A DNA stretch of 37,111 nt from Lachnospiraceae bacterium (GTDB taxonomy: Bacteria; Bacillota; Clostridia; Lachnospirales; Lachnospiraceae). The position numbers and the translations under genes are program-made. The stretch lies in assembly GCA_024683155.1 (NCBI GenBank), contig JAIKYN010000217.1, forward strand, positions 1 through 37,111, written 5' to 3'. The notes beneath the pieces are model-generated. The model had not been told where the DNA came from. It made no database searches and worked only from the letters and a program-made list of their open reading frames with translations. Below, in pieces: positions 1 through 9,491 of the stretch. Each line of letters opens with the position of its first letter. Within the stretch, counting starts at the first letter, position 1.

Positions 1-762
1 AATCATTTTACATGGTTTGATGCAGCTTCCTATAAGGGAGTGGACCTGTTCCCCATGTACGACAAGTATATTGATGCGCATTTTGAAGAGGGTATCAGCC
101 TGGACAACGAGAACTGGATGAATTCATCCTTTGCTTGCGCCCATCGTGTAAAGTTTGATCTCTTCAAGAAATACGGATGGATCGCAGCAGCAGGAGATCG
201 TCATCTGGCAGAGTTTATGCCCGGTGATACGTATCTGAATGACCCTGAAACCGTAAAAAGCTGGAAATTCGGTTTGACCAGTGTGCAATGGCGTAAGGAC
301 GATCTGCAGAAGAGACTGGATCGCAGCAAAAAGCTGGCAGCCATGGAAGAAGAAATCGAATTAGAGCCCACCGGAGAAGAGGGAATCCTTCTGATCAAGG
401 CGCTCTGCGGACTCACCAGAGTCGTAAGTAATGTAAACATTCCCAATACTGCAAAGCAGATCACCAACTTACCGGATACGGCTGTGGTAGAAACCAATGC
501 AGTATTTGAAAAGGATCACATTCATCCCATCGTAGCAGGAGCATTATCTGATGAGGTATATGATCTGGTAATCCCGCATGTACGTATTCATGAGCTGACC
601 ATGGATGCAGCCATGAACTGCGATGAAGAAAAAGCAGTACAAGCCTTCCTTATGGATCCTAACGTGAAATCAAAAAATCCCTCGGAAACAGAGGTCAGAG
701 CTTTGGTTCACGATATGATCGCAAACACCCTGACCTATCTGCCTGAGGGTTGGAAAAAATAG
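1..762 (+). CDS. C-terminal part of a family 4 glycoside hydrolase (alpha-galacturonidase/alpha-galactosidase-like), truncated at the window edge
   Basis: Frame 1 is open from base 1 (NHFTWFDAASYKGVDLFPMYDKY...); NHFTW and the C-terminal helical region resemble GH4. The tracked GTG start at 40 is probably internal. Confidence 0.75.
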   Translation, partial: NHFTWFDAASYKGVDLFPMYDKYIDAHFEEGISLDNENWMNSSFACAHRVKFDLFKKYGWIAAAGDRHLAEFMPGDTYLNDPETVKSWKFGLTSVQWRKDDLQKRLDRSKKLAAMEEEIELEPTGEEGILLIKALCGLTRVVSNVNIPNTAKQITNLPDTAVVETNAVFEKDHIHPIVAGALSDEVYDLVIPHVRIHELTMDAAMNCDEEKAVQAFLMDPNVKSKNPSETEVRALVHDMIANTLTYLPEGWKK

Positions 763-780
763 GGAGATTGAGAAAATGGC

Positions 781-1419
781 TTAGTCTTTCAGTTTATCGG
801 CGATGCGTCCTTCGGCCTTACCATACAGCATGTAATGGGTATAGTAAGAAGGATTGTCATTGCCGTAAACTTTTACAAGATCCGGATAATTTTCTTTGTA
901 AACAGAGAGGTTAAATTCGCTGTTACCACTGCGGCCTTCCTGCATCCCGTTATTAAGGAAATGCTGAAACAGTGCTTCGGCATCGCTGCCCACGGCAGTC
1001 TGCAGATCCGGATTGTTATTGTAATATTCCGTTGCGTCAAAGACGACACTAAAGTCGGAGGCGCAATAGGAAAGGTTGGCTAAGGTTTTATACAGATAGC
1101 CTGAAACCAGACCATCCTCATAGAGCCTGCGGATCACATCCAGCGACACATTTACATCGGTCATCTCGTAAAGATGCTTGATGTTCCCTTCGCTGAGAGT
1201 TCCGTACTGGCAGGAAAGCTTTAACTGGCGATAGACACCGTTTGTGTCTGTCGCCTTTTTTAATGCGGGAAGGATCAGATCTTCCCAGTTGCTTTTCTGC
1301 GTATATTCGGAATCATAAGCGGCAGCAGCTTCTGCTTTCATAACAGGCATCAGACTTCCGGCCAGCATAAGACAGGTAAGAAATGCAGTTCCGGTTCGAA
1401 TAACAATTTTCTTTTTCAT
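781..1419 (-). CDS. Secreted protein with signal peptide and two C-terminal ~39-aa 'Y..N.PDL...G.D....H....G..EGR' repeats
   Basis: MKKKIVIRTGTAFLTCLMLAGSLMPVMKAEAAAA signal peptide; start reassigned from 1455 to 1419. Repeats FDATEYYNNNPDLQTAVGSDAEALFQHFLNNGMQEGR and FNLSVYKENYPDLVKVYGNDNPSYYTHYMLYGKAEGR. Confidence 0.7.
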   Translation of the reverse strand: MKKKIVIRTGTAFLTCLMLAGSLMPVMKAEAAAAYDSEYTQKSNWEDLILPALKKATDTNGVYRQLKLSCQYGTLSEGNIKHLYEMTDVNVSLDVIRRLYEDGLVSGYLYKTLANLSYCASDFSVVFDATEYYNNNPDLQTAVGSDAEALFQHFLNNGMQEGRSGNSEFNLSVYKENYPDLVKVYGNDNPSYYTHYMLYGKAEGRIADKLKD

Positions 1420-1435
1420 AAGTTCGCTCCTTACA

Positions 1436-2632
1436 TTAGTCTGCACGAAGTGCATCGATAGGGTTCAAACGGCTGGCCCGTCTGGCGGGAGCCCAACCAA
1501 ATATAACGCCGACTACCAGGGAGAAAGTAAGACCCAACAGGATGGCGCCGGGAGAAATTCCAAAAGCGGTATCCATAATGGCAGCAGCTACATAGGCGAT
1601 CAACAGACCTACCAGAACGCCGAGGATTCCTCCGATGACGGAAAGAACAATGGATTCCAGTAAAAACTGCATCTGAATACGGGAGGGTTCTGCACCCAGA
1701 GCCTTACGAAGACCGATCTCTTTGGTCCGTTCGGTGACGGAAACCAGCATCATATTCATGATACCGATACCGCCGACCAGTAAGGCGATGGAAGCAATAC
1801 CGGCCAGCATGGTGCTGAGCATACCCAGGATAGTATCCAGAGACTGCATCAGGGTTTCCATATTCAAAATGGAATAGCTGTTATCGGCATCGTTATACAC
1901 ATTGTCCAGAGCCAGGGACAGATTATCCACAACTTCGGAAGAAGTGTAACCCTCGGCCACATATACTTCCAAACTGGAAACATTGGCGTTGCCGGTCATA
2001 CGCAAAGCATTTTTATAGGGAACGATCACGGTGCCGTCATCCCCGCTGCCGGAAAAGGCCGCCATCAGGGAAGTATCGTCATCCCGGATTCCCACAATGG
2101 TGTATTCGTATCCATCCAGTAAAATGGTATTGCCTAAAACGGCATGCCCTTTCATAACGCTTTTCATAAAGGTCTGATCCACAATGCAAACGTGGGCCTG
2201 ATTCTCAATATCGGAAGCATTCAGGGCCCGTCCGGATTTAATGATATTGTTATGGATAAAATAGATATCCGATTTACCGTCAACGGTTACTTTATCGAAG
2301 GCTTCGCTACCAAAAACAGCGGTACTGGTCAGGGAAGCGGTAGGGGAAATTCCTCCCACACCCTTTACTTTTTCCAGTTCGGCCAGATCGTTTTCCGTTA
2401 ATCCCTGTTTCATGCTGGTTCCGTAGGCGTTCACGGTAAGAGTACCTGCACCCAGATCCGAGAACTCGGAAACAACGGAATCGGAAAAGCCCTGTACGAT
2501 AGTGATCAGTGCGATAACGGCGGCTACACCGATGACAATTCCCAGCATGGTCAGGAAGGACCGCATTTTATTATTGACGATATTCTGAAGGGACATCTTA
2601 AAACTCTGGCGAATAATTGCTATACTACGCAT
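1436..2632 (-). CDS. MacB/FtsX-family ABC transporter permease
   Basis: N-terminal MacB periplasmic core-like region (NIVNNKMRSFLTMLGIVIGVAAVIAL) and C-terminal FtsX domain (VTERTKEIGLRKALGA). Confidence 0.9.
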   Translation of the reverse strand: MRSIAIIRQSFKMSLQNIVNNKMRSFLTMLGIVIGVAAVIALITIVQGFSDSVVSEFSDLGAGTLTVNAYGTSMKQGLTENDLAELEKVKGVGGISPTASLTSTAVFGSEAFDKVTVDGKSDIYFIHNNIIKSGRALNASDIENQAHVCIVDQTFMKSVMKGHAVLGNTILLDGYEYTIVGIRDDDTSLMAAFSGSGDDGTVIVPYKNALRMTGNANVSSLEVYVAEGYTSSEVVDNLSLALDNVYNDADNSYSILNMETLMQSLDTILGMLSTMLAGIASIALLVGGIGIMNMMLVSVTERTKEIGLRKALGAEPSRIQMQFLLESIVLSVIGGILGVLVGLLIAYVAAAIMDTAFGISPGAILLGLTFSLVVGVIFGWAPARRASRLNPIDALRAD

Positions 2633-3329
2633 CTTCTAAGGCTCCTTCACTGATATTTCCGTCCAGGATCCGCACAATGCGGCTGGCATGGGATGCAATC
2701 TTGGAATCGTGGGTGATCATGATAATGGTCCGGCCTTCATTATTCAGTTCGTGGAACAGATCCATTACCTGTGCCCCGGTTTTCTGATCCAAAGCACCGG
2801 TAGGCTCATCTGCCAGCAAAATCGTAGGATTCATGGCCAGCGCTCTTGCAATAGCGACACGTTGCTGCTGACCACCGGACAACTGATTGGGAAGGTAATC
2901 CATACGGTCTGCCAGCTGTACCTTGGTAAGCATGTCCCGGGCCCGCTGTCTTCGTTCCCGTTCCGGCATATTAGCATAGAGCAAAGGAAGCTCTACATTA
3001 TCGAAAGCGCTTTGACGCTGCAATAACTGGAAGGACTGGAAAATAAAGCCAATCTCTTTATTGCGGATCTGGGCCAGAGAAGCTTCGGACTGATGGGCAA
3101 TGGTCTTGCCGGAAAGTTCGTATTCTCCGGAAGTAGGAACATCCAGGCAGCCGATGATGTTCATCAGCGTGGATTTACCGGAACCGGAGGGACCGAGAAC
3201 GGCCAGAAATTCACCCCGTTCCACTTCCAGGTCGATCCCTTTCAAAACATGGGAAACTTCCGCCCCCATGACATAATCTTTGGTAATCCCCTTCATGCGG
3301 AGGATTACGTCTTTTTTATTTTCAGACAT
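2625..3329 (-). CDS. MacB/LolD-type ABC transporter ATP-binding protein
   Basis: Walker A GPSGSGKST, signature LSGGQQQRVAIARAL, Walker B ILLADEPTGALD; overlaps the permease gene. Confidence 0.95.
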   Translation of the reverse strand: MSENKKDVILRMKGITKDYVMGAEVSHVLKGIDLEVERGEFLAVLGPSGSGKSTLMNIIGCLDVPTSGEYELSGKTIAHQSEASLAQIRNKEIGFIFQSFQLLQRQSAFDNVELPLLYANMPERERRQRARDMLTKVQLADRMDYLPNQLSGGQQQRVAIARALAMNPTILLADEPTGALDQKTGAQVMDLFHELNNEGRTIIMITHDSKIASHASRIVRILDGNISEGALEDA

Positions 3330-3352
3330 GTTTTTCCTCTCACTTCAGAGAA

Positions 3353-4810
3353 TCAATCGATGGTGAAGGTAATTCCTCCGAAGGAAGGCGTGTAATAGAT
3401 TACATCCCCCTCGGACAGACCTTCAGTGATCTGAGTATAACTGCCGTCGGAAACACCCAGAGAAATGGTATGCTGTTCCATGGTCTTCCCGTCGCTTCCC
3501 ATCATATTTACATACGCAGTGCCGTCTTCCGCGGTCTGGATGGCTTCGGAAGGAATGGCAATAACCTGTTTCAGATCGTTGATCATTAATTTGACTTCCA
3601 CGCTCATACCGCTACGGGCATCTTCATCCGCATCAAACTGGATCTCGGATTCAAAATAAGAAACACCGCTGCTGATCTTGGCAGTCTTGGATATATGGGT
3701 GATCTCGCCTTCATAGGACTTATCCAGTGCGGAAACGATGATCTCAACAGGAGATCCCTCGGAAGCGCCAAGAATATCGTATTCATTGATATTGATATTC
3801 ACCTGCAGCTTATCAAAGTTGGTAATGACTGCTAAAGCGGTGGCACCGGTAACGGAGTCTCCTTCTTTTACATTGACTGCGGTCACAACACCATCAAGAG
3901 GTGCGGTAATGATACAGTCCTCCAGCTGTCTTTTTAAATCTGCCAGTTGCAGATCGCTTAAGGTTGTGTCAGTCCCAAGCTGAGCAGACTCTAACTGATA
4001 CGCATAGGTCTGAAGCTGTTCGGACGTGGAACGAACAACGGCATTATAGCTGTCTACGGCAGACAAGTAGGAATTTTGTGCTGTGATCAGAGAGTCGTAC
4101 AGTTTGGTCAGTGTATTCTCTTCGTTCTGCTTGGCTGCTTCATAGCTTTGCAGAGCAGTGTTGTAAGAGATCATGGCAGAATCCACGGAAGATTGGGAAC
4201 CAATTCCTTTGTCCAGACTATCCTGCGCGGATTTAACCGCATTGTAAGCAGAGGAAACAGAGGACTGTGCATTTAAAATGGCAGAACTAAGGCCCTGATT
4301 ATTCAAAGCAACTTCATTGTCGTAGCTTTGCTGGGCACTTAATAAAGCACTGTAAGCGCTGTCCATGGAACTCTGAGCCTGCAAAACGGAGGCATTTAAG
4401 CCTTCATCCAGATTTTTCTTGTAGTTACTGTAATTAGTCTGTGCCTGTCTGAGAGCAAGATCCGCACTTTTGGAAGCAGAAGCCATGGAGGCCTCTTTTT
4501 CGCGAATGGATTCTTCCAGAGAGTCGGAATCCAGAAGGAATAAAACATCTCCTGCTTTAACGGAATCTCCTTCTTCAACATTGACCTGGGAAATTTTCAG
4601 TCCGGTGAGATCCGGATAGATATTTTTTTCATCCACCGGAGCAATGGTTCCGGTAAATGTGTGATAGGTAGTAATGTCTCTGCTGCCTACGGTAGCGGAA
4701 GTCATGCCGAATGCTCCGCCTTCAGAGGCTCCCCTGCGCAAAAAGAAGAACAGGATAAGAAGAATCAGGACAACTACCAGAACGATAATAAGCTTTTTGT
4801 GTTTTTTCAT
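3353..4810 (-). CDS. MacA/HlyD-family membrane fusion (adaptor) protein
   Basis: N-terminal TM, biotinyl-lipoyl-like half motifs (VEEGDSVKAGDVLFLLDSD; GVVTAVNVKEGDSV), long coiled coil between them; upstream of ATPase and permease genes. Confidence 0.9.
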   Translation of the reverse strand: MKKHKKLIIVLVVVLILLILFFFLRRGASEGGAFGMTSATVGSRDITTYHTFTGTIAPVDEKNIYPDLTGLKISQVNVEEGDSVKAGDVLFLLDSDSLEESIREKEASMASASKSADLALRQAQTNYSNYKKNLDEGLNASVLQAQSSMDSAYSALLSAQQSYDNEVALNNQGLSSAILNAQSSVSSAYNAVKSAQDSLDKGIGSQSSVDSAMISYNTALQSYEAAKQNEENTLTKLYDSLITAQNSYLSAVDSYNAVVRSTSEQLQTYAYQLESAQLGTDTTLSDLQLADLKRQLEDCIITAPLDGVVTAVNVKEGDSVTGATALAVITNFDKLQVNININEYDILGASEGSPVEIIVSALDKSYEGEITHISKTAKISSGVSYFESEIQFDADEDARSGMSVEVKLMINDLKQVIAIPSEAIQTAEDGTAYVNMMGSDGKTMEQHTISLGVSDGSYTQITEGLSEGDVIYYTPSFGGITFTID

Positions 4811-4832
4811 AAAAAACCCCTCCTAAATTTGC

Positions 4833-4861
4833 ATTATAAGAAGGGCTCTTACAAAACACAA
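4833..4861 (-). promoter_or_regulatory. Sigma-A-like promoter of the macA-like operon
   Basis: On the minus strand TTGTGT-17 nt-TATAAT, followed by AGGAGGGG before the ATG at 4810. Confidence 0.55.
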
Positions 4862-4913
4862 TTAAGAAGGGGTGTAATTTTTCTAAATAAAGCATAAACT
4901 CAAAAGCTAAAGA

Positions 4914-5879
4914 TCACTGCTTGGTGGTAATGTGATTATGCTTCCGATATTCTCTGGGAGACATACCGTTGGTTCGTTTGAAACTGTCTTTGAAGTAATT
5001 ACTGCTGTTAAAGCCACAGGCAGTAGCGATAGCCGTAATGGAATTATCGGTGATCACCAGCATCTGGGCAGCCTGGCGCATACGCACACTATTGAGATAT
5101 TCTTTAAAGGTAATACCTACCTCTTTTCGGAATTTACGGGAAAGATAAGTAGGACTTAAATTAATGGAAGCCGCAGTGCTTTCCAGCGTGATCGGCATGG
5201 CAAAATTCATGTTGATATACTGGATCGCAGAAGAAATATCGGAAGAATAAGACTTCTGTTCCTGTGCCGGTTCATAACTCATGATGCCGTGGCGTTGAAT
5301 GGTCAGACATAATTCTGTAAATAAAGTGGTCAGAAAAAGATCGGAATAGTGATCGTTGGAAGCACTTTCTTCTTCCAGGCGCTGCATCAGGGTATCCACC
5401 TTGGGATAGACTTCCCGCTGGAATACGATCTTGCGGGATTGATGTAACTTGGAGGCCATTTCCGGAAATGACTGCTCAAAATAGGAAGGAAGACTGGAGA
5501 GCATACAATAAATGATGATACGCTCACAAGGTGCACTTCCGCGGTAAACCGTACTGTGGGAATCTCCGGGTGAAACAATGAACAGATCGCCGGCTTCCAG
5601 AGGATAGGCGCAACCGTTTACATTATAGGTACAGGTTCCGCTGCGAAGATAGAAGATCTCGCAGTAGGAATGATAATGCTCGTAAGACATTGCAAAAGGA
5701 GGAATGCGGACCTGCCGCTCTACGTAAATGGCCGAGTGTTCCGAAGAAGGAACCTGCATGCTGGTGATATGTGCATTCTCTTCTTCTTTCATGGAATAAG
5801 CACGGTCTGTGGCATCCGGTGTATTAAAGATGCGCTGGTTTGCATTTAATGAACTGATGATCTGTATAGACTGATCCAT
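4914..5879 (-). CDS. AraC family transcriptional regulator with N-terminal cupin domain
   Basis: Cupin-like EHYHSYCEIFYLRSGTCTYNVNG; C-terminal double HTH (LSPTYLSRKFRKEVGITFKEYLNSVRMRQAAQML...FNSSNYFKDSFKRTNGMSPREYR). Start set to MDQSIQ (5879) rather than 5939. Confidence 0.85.
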   Translation of the reverse strand: MDQSIQIISSLNANQRIFNTPDATDRAYSMKEEENAHITSMQVPSSEHSAIYVERQVRIPPFAMSYEHYHSYCEIFYLRSGTCTYNVNGCAYPLEAGDLFIVSPGDSHSTVYRGSAPCERIIIYCMLSSLPSYFEQSFPEMASKLHQSRKIVFQREVYPKVDTLMQRLEEESASNDHYSDLFLTTLFTELCLTIQRHGIMSYEPAQEQKSYSSDISSAIQYINMNFAMPITLESTAASINLSPTYLSRKFRKEVGITFKEYLNSVRMRQAAQMLVITDNSITAIATACGFNSSNYFKDSFKRTNGMSPREYRKHNHITTKQ

Positions 5880-6174
5880 AAGGTACCCCCGTTTCATAAA
5901 TTTCGAACTGACCCCAATCGATGACTGACAATCAACCATCTGCTTTCAATATTACATAGAATTTGTGTGCAAATATACTCGGTTTTTGCTAATTATACCC
6001 CAAAAATACATATTTTTTGACGGAAATATGGTTCAAAAATCTGTATTATAATGGAAAAGAACATATTTTATTAGTATCGCTGTGCCCGTGCACTTCCTAA
6101 AATGTAGTTATAATCGTCAGCGCGCAAAACAGACGATCACAAATGGTTACAATCACAAAAGGAGAAGGTAGACT

Positions 6175-7575
6175 ATGAAAAAGAAAATGTTAGCCCTTGC
6201 GTTGTCACTGGCTATGGTAGCCAGCCTGACAGCTTGCGGATCTGCAGAAGCACCTGCAGAGACAACCGCACCCGCTGAAACGGTTGCAGCAACCGAAGCA
6301 GCAGTAGCAGAAACACCCGCTGCAGAAACAGTAGCTGAAACAGCTGCAGCAGAAGAAGACATCACACTGACCATGGCTTGGTGGGGATCCCAGACAAGAC
6401 ATGACAGAACCATCGAAGTAATTGAGATGTACGAAAAAGAACATCCCAATGTACACATTGAATATGAATATTATTCCTTTGATGATTATTTTACAAAGTT
6501 AAAGACTCTGGTAGCTTCCGATCAGGTTTGGGATGTATTCCAGCTTGGCGGCAACTTCCCTATGTACATGGATAAGATCTATTTCCTGAACGAGTTCATT
6601 GAGTCCGGTATTGTTGACACAACCAACATTTCCGAGGCAAACCTGAAGATCACCCAGGATACAGAAGGCAATCAGATCGGTCTTTCCAATGGTCTGAACA
6701 CCTACGGTATCGCTTATGATCCTGCAATGTTCGAAGAAGCAGGTGCAACACTGCCGAACGAAAACTGGACATGGGACGATTATTATGAAGCAGCAGAGAA
6801 GATCCACGATGAACTGGGCATTTACGGTTCTTCCGCATTTGGAACATCTGATTTCATTGCAGGTTGCTCTACTTATGTTTCCGAGCATGGCGCAGTTGGT
6901 GAGTATTCATTCTTCAACATCGATCTGACCGGCATGGGCTTTGATGATGCACAGATGTTAACACCTTACATCCAGATGAGAGCAGACATGATCAACAGCG
7001 GTTCTTATCCTGATGCAGGTGCAGAAGCTGAGATCACCGATATCGAGAATGACTTCCTGGTAACCGGTGAAGCAGCTATGACATGGGTAGCAGCAAACCA
7101 GTTCCCTACAATCTATGATGATTGCCAGGCAGATGGAAGAACTCTTGCACTGGCTCCCCTTCCCAAGGTAACCGCAGATGGCCATGCAGGTGGTGTTATC
7201 CAGTCTTCTCAGATGCTTTGTGTATCTCAGGACAGCCAGCATAAGGAAGCTGCAGCAGCATTTATCAGCTGGTTCCAGAACAGCGTTGATTGCAACAATG
7301 TTCTTCAGGGCGAAAGAGGTATTCCTGTAAACTCTGAAGTAAGAGCTGCTCTTTCCGCAAACGCTACACCCGGCCAGCAGGTTATGTATGACTATGTAGA
7401 TATGGTCAGCGGTTTTGAAGTACCTGAGAAGTACAATGTACTTAGTCCTGACGGACAGGATCAGGTAGTTGATAATTATCGTAATTATGTTCAGCAGGTA
7501 GCATTTGGCGAGATCTCAGCGGAAGAAGCTGCAGATAAGACCTATGCAGATGCTCTTGCTATCTTTAATAAGTAA
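6175..7575 (+). CDS. Carbohydrate ABC transporter substrate-binding lipoprotein (family 1)
   Basis: Lipobox ...VASLTACGS; Ala/Glu/Thr-rich linker; family-1 SBP fold motifs; followed by two permease genes. Confidence 0.92.
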   Translation: MKKKMLALALSLAMVASLTACGSAEAPAETTAPAETVAATEAAVAETPAAETVAETAAAEEDITLTMAWWGSQTRHDRTIEVIEMYEKEHPNVHIEYEYYSFDDYFTKLKTLVASDQVWDVFQLGGNFPMYMDKIYFLNEFIESGIVDTTNISEANLKITQDTEGNQIGLSNGLNTYGIAYDPAMFEEAGATLPNENWTWDDYYEAAEKIHDELGIYGSSAFGTSDFIAGCSTYVSEHGAVGEYSFFNIDLTGMGFDDAQMLTPYIQMRADMINSGSYPDAGAEAEITDIENDFLVTGEAAMTWVAANQFPTIYDDCQADGRTLALAPLPKVTADGHAGGVIQSSQMLCVSQDSQHKEAAAAFISWFQNSVDCNNVLQGERGIPVNSEVRAALSANATPGQQVMYDYVDMVSGFEVPEKYNVLSPDGQDQVVDNYRNYVQQVAFGEISAEEAADKTYADALAIFNK

Positions 7576-7612
7576 TCCGAAAACGAAGAATTAGATTTAG
7601 GGGTAGAACTTT

Positions 7613-8536
7613 ATGGAACAAAAGAAATCAGTCCGTACCGGAAAGTGGCTGTATAAGTTCATAAATAATGAGAACACGGTGGGTCATGTATTTGCGTTCC
7701 CGTTCATCTTCGGCTTCATATGCTTTTCCATGATCCCGATGCTGACCAGTTTTCGCTATGCGTTCACCGATTATTCCCTGGGGACGAAGACAGCTGAATT
7801 TGCGGGGCTGAAGAATTTTATCATGCTTTTACAGGATGAAGTGTTCCTGAAATCCCTGAAAGTTACGCTACGCTACGTTCTTATTTCGGTACCGATGAAA
7901 TTAATCTTTGCTCTTCTGGTGGCATTTTTGCTCACCAGAAAGAGCAAGATGGTTACTTTATACCGGTCTCTGTATTATATTCCCTCATTGGTTGGTGGCT
8001 CTGTGGCTGTGGCATTGGTTTGGAAACAGCTTTTCGCAAGAAAAGGTCTGATCAACATGATCCTGAAGGCACAGGGACTGGGTACCGTGAACTGGTTTGG
8101 TGATCAGAAGCTGGCATTGCTTCCTCTCATTCTGATGAGTGTATGGCAATTCGGTTCATCCATGATCATTTTTGCTGCCGGATTAAAGGAAATTCCGGTA
8201 ACATACTATGAAGCGGCCCAGATCGACGGAGCAAACGGTTTTCAGAGATTCTTTAAGATCACGTTGCCCTGCCTGTCACCGATCGTTCTGTATAACCTTG
8301 TCATGCAGACAATTTCTGCCTTCATGGCATTTACACAGGCATTTATCATTACAGAAGGCGGACCTAATAATTCCACCATGCTGTATGCACTTTATGTTTA
8401 TAACCAGGCGTTTAAATACAACAATATGGGCTACGCATGTGCAATGAGCTGGTTCATGCTGCTTGTGATGGGCGCCATTACGTTAATTATTTTCAAGACA
8501 TCCAAATTCTGGGTGTTCAATGAATCGGATCAGTAG
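7613..8536 (+). CDS. Carbohydrate ABC transporter permease (MalF-like)
   Basis: Multiple TM segments; EAA loop EIPVTYYEAAQIDGANGFQRFFKITLP. Confidence 0.92.
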   Translation: MEQKKSVRTGKWLYKFINNENTVGHVFAFPFIFGFICFSMIPMLTSFRYAFTDYSLGTKTAEFAGLKNFIMLLQDEVFLKSLKVTLRYVLISVPMKLIFALLVAFLLTRKSKMVTLYRSLYYIPSLVGGSVAVALVWKQLFARKGLINMILKAQGLGTVNWFGDQKLALLPLILMSVWQFGSSMIIFAAGLKEIPVTYYEAAQIDGANGFQRFFKITLPCLSPIVLYNLVMQTISAFMAFTQAFIITEGGPNNSTMLYALYVYNQAFKYNNMGYACAMSWFMLLVMGAITLIIFKTSKFWVFNESDQ

Positions 8537-8544
8537 GAGGCAAC

Positions 8545-9387
8545 ATGTCAGAAAAAAGAGTGATCAGAAAGGTAATCTATCACATTTTTGTACTGGCCTT
8601 CGGCTTTGTGATGATTTACCCGGTTTTATGGATGATCAGCGGTTCTTTTAAAGATAACAGCGAGATCTTAAGAGGTACCCTGGCGCTGATTCCGGAGACA
8701 CTGAAATCAAGCAATTACTCTACAGGATGGAAAGGATTTGGCGGAACAACCTTCGCAACCTTTTTCAGAAATTCCTTCATCATTACGATTATTGCGACCT
8801 TCGGAACGGTGATCAGTTCTCTTCTGGTATCCTATGCTTTGTCCCGTATTAATTTCCGGGGACGTAAGTTCTGGTTTACCTGTATGATCGCAACTATGAT
8901 GCTGCCGGGTCAGGTTATCATGATCCCGCAGTACCTGATTTACTACAGACTGGGCCTTGTGCCCGGTTATGTACCGCTGATATTACCTTATTTTTGCGGT
9001 CAAGCATTTTTTATCTACCAGATGATGCAGTTCATGAAAGGTATACCCAAGGAACTGGATGAGGCAGCTACGATTGATGGATGCAGTCGTTACAGCATCT
9101 TCACACACATTATTATTCCCCTCATGAAGCCATCCATCGTCACGACGGTCATTATACAGTTCTACTGGAAATGGGACGATTATATGGGACCCCTGCTTTA
9201 TTTAAGCAGACCGCAGTCCTACACCGTATCCATAGCGATCAAGCTCTTTGCGGATGCAAGCTCCATAACTGATTATGGCGCAATGTTCGCGATGTCTACT
9301 TTATCGCTTATACCTGTATTCTTGATCTTCCTCTTCTTCAACCGCTATTTGGTGGACGGTATTCGCAGTACCGGTATTAAAGGCTAA
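8545..9387 (+). CDS. Carbohydrate ABC transporter permease (MalG-like)
   Basis: EAA loop GIPKELDEAATIDGCSRYSIFTHIIIPLMKP; C-terminal NRYLVDGIRSTGIKG. Confidence 0.93.
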   Translation: MSEKRVIRKVIYHIFVLAFGFVMIYPVLWMISGSFKDNSEILRGTLALIPETLKSSNYSTGWKGFGGTTFATFFRNSFIITIIATFGTVISSLLVSYALSRINFRGRKFWFTCMIATMMLPGQVIMIPQYLIYYRLGLVPGYVPLILPYFCGQAFFIYQMMQFMKGIPKELDEAATIDGCSRYSIFTHIIIPLMKPSIVTTVIIQFYWKWDDYMGPLLYLSRPQSYTVSIAIKLFADASSITDYGAMFAMSTLSLIPVFLIFLFFNRYLVDGIRSTGIKG

Positions 9388-9400
9388 AAAATGTTTGAAA

Positions 9401-9442
9401 AAGCTCCGGGAACCAACCCTCTAGGTTCCCGGAGCTTTATTT
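9401..9442. terminator. Bidirectional intrinsic terminator between convergent genes
   Basis: AAGCTCCGGGAACC-aaccctcta-GGTTCCCGGAGCTT followed by TATTTTT; A-rich on the other side. Confidence 0.88.
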
Positions 9443-9491
9443 TTGCTATTTTATAAGAAAGAATGTAACGACCCTCTGTAGTTTGGCTGCA

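Noticed and set aside
6205-6456. Cysteine-rich 83-aa minus-strand ORF (and overlapping 101-aa ORF)
   Set aside because: Antisense shadow of the Ala/Glu/Thr-rich (GCA/GAA/ACA) linker of the SBP; no SD, and codon bias explains the Cys/Ser/Ala content.
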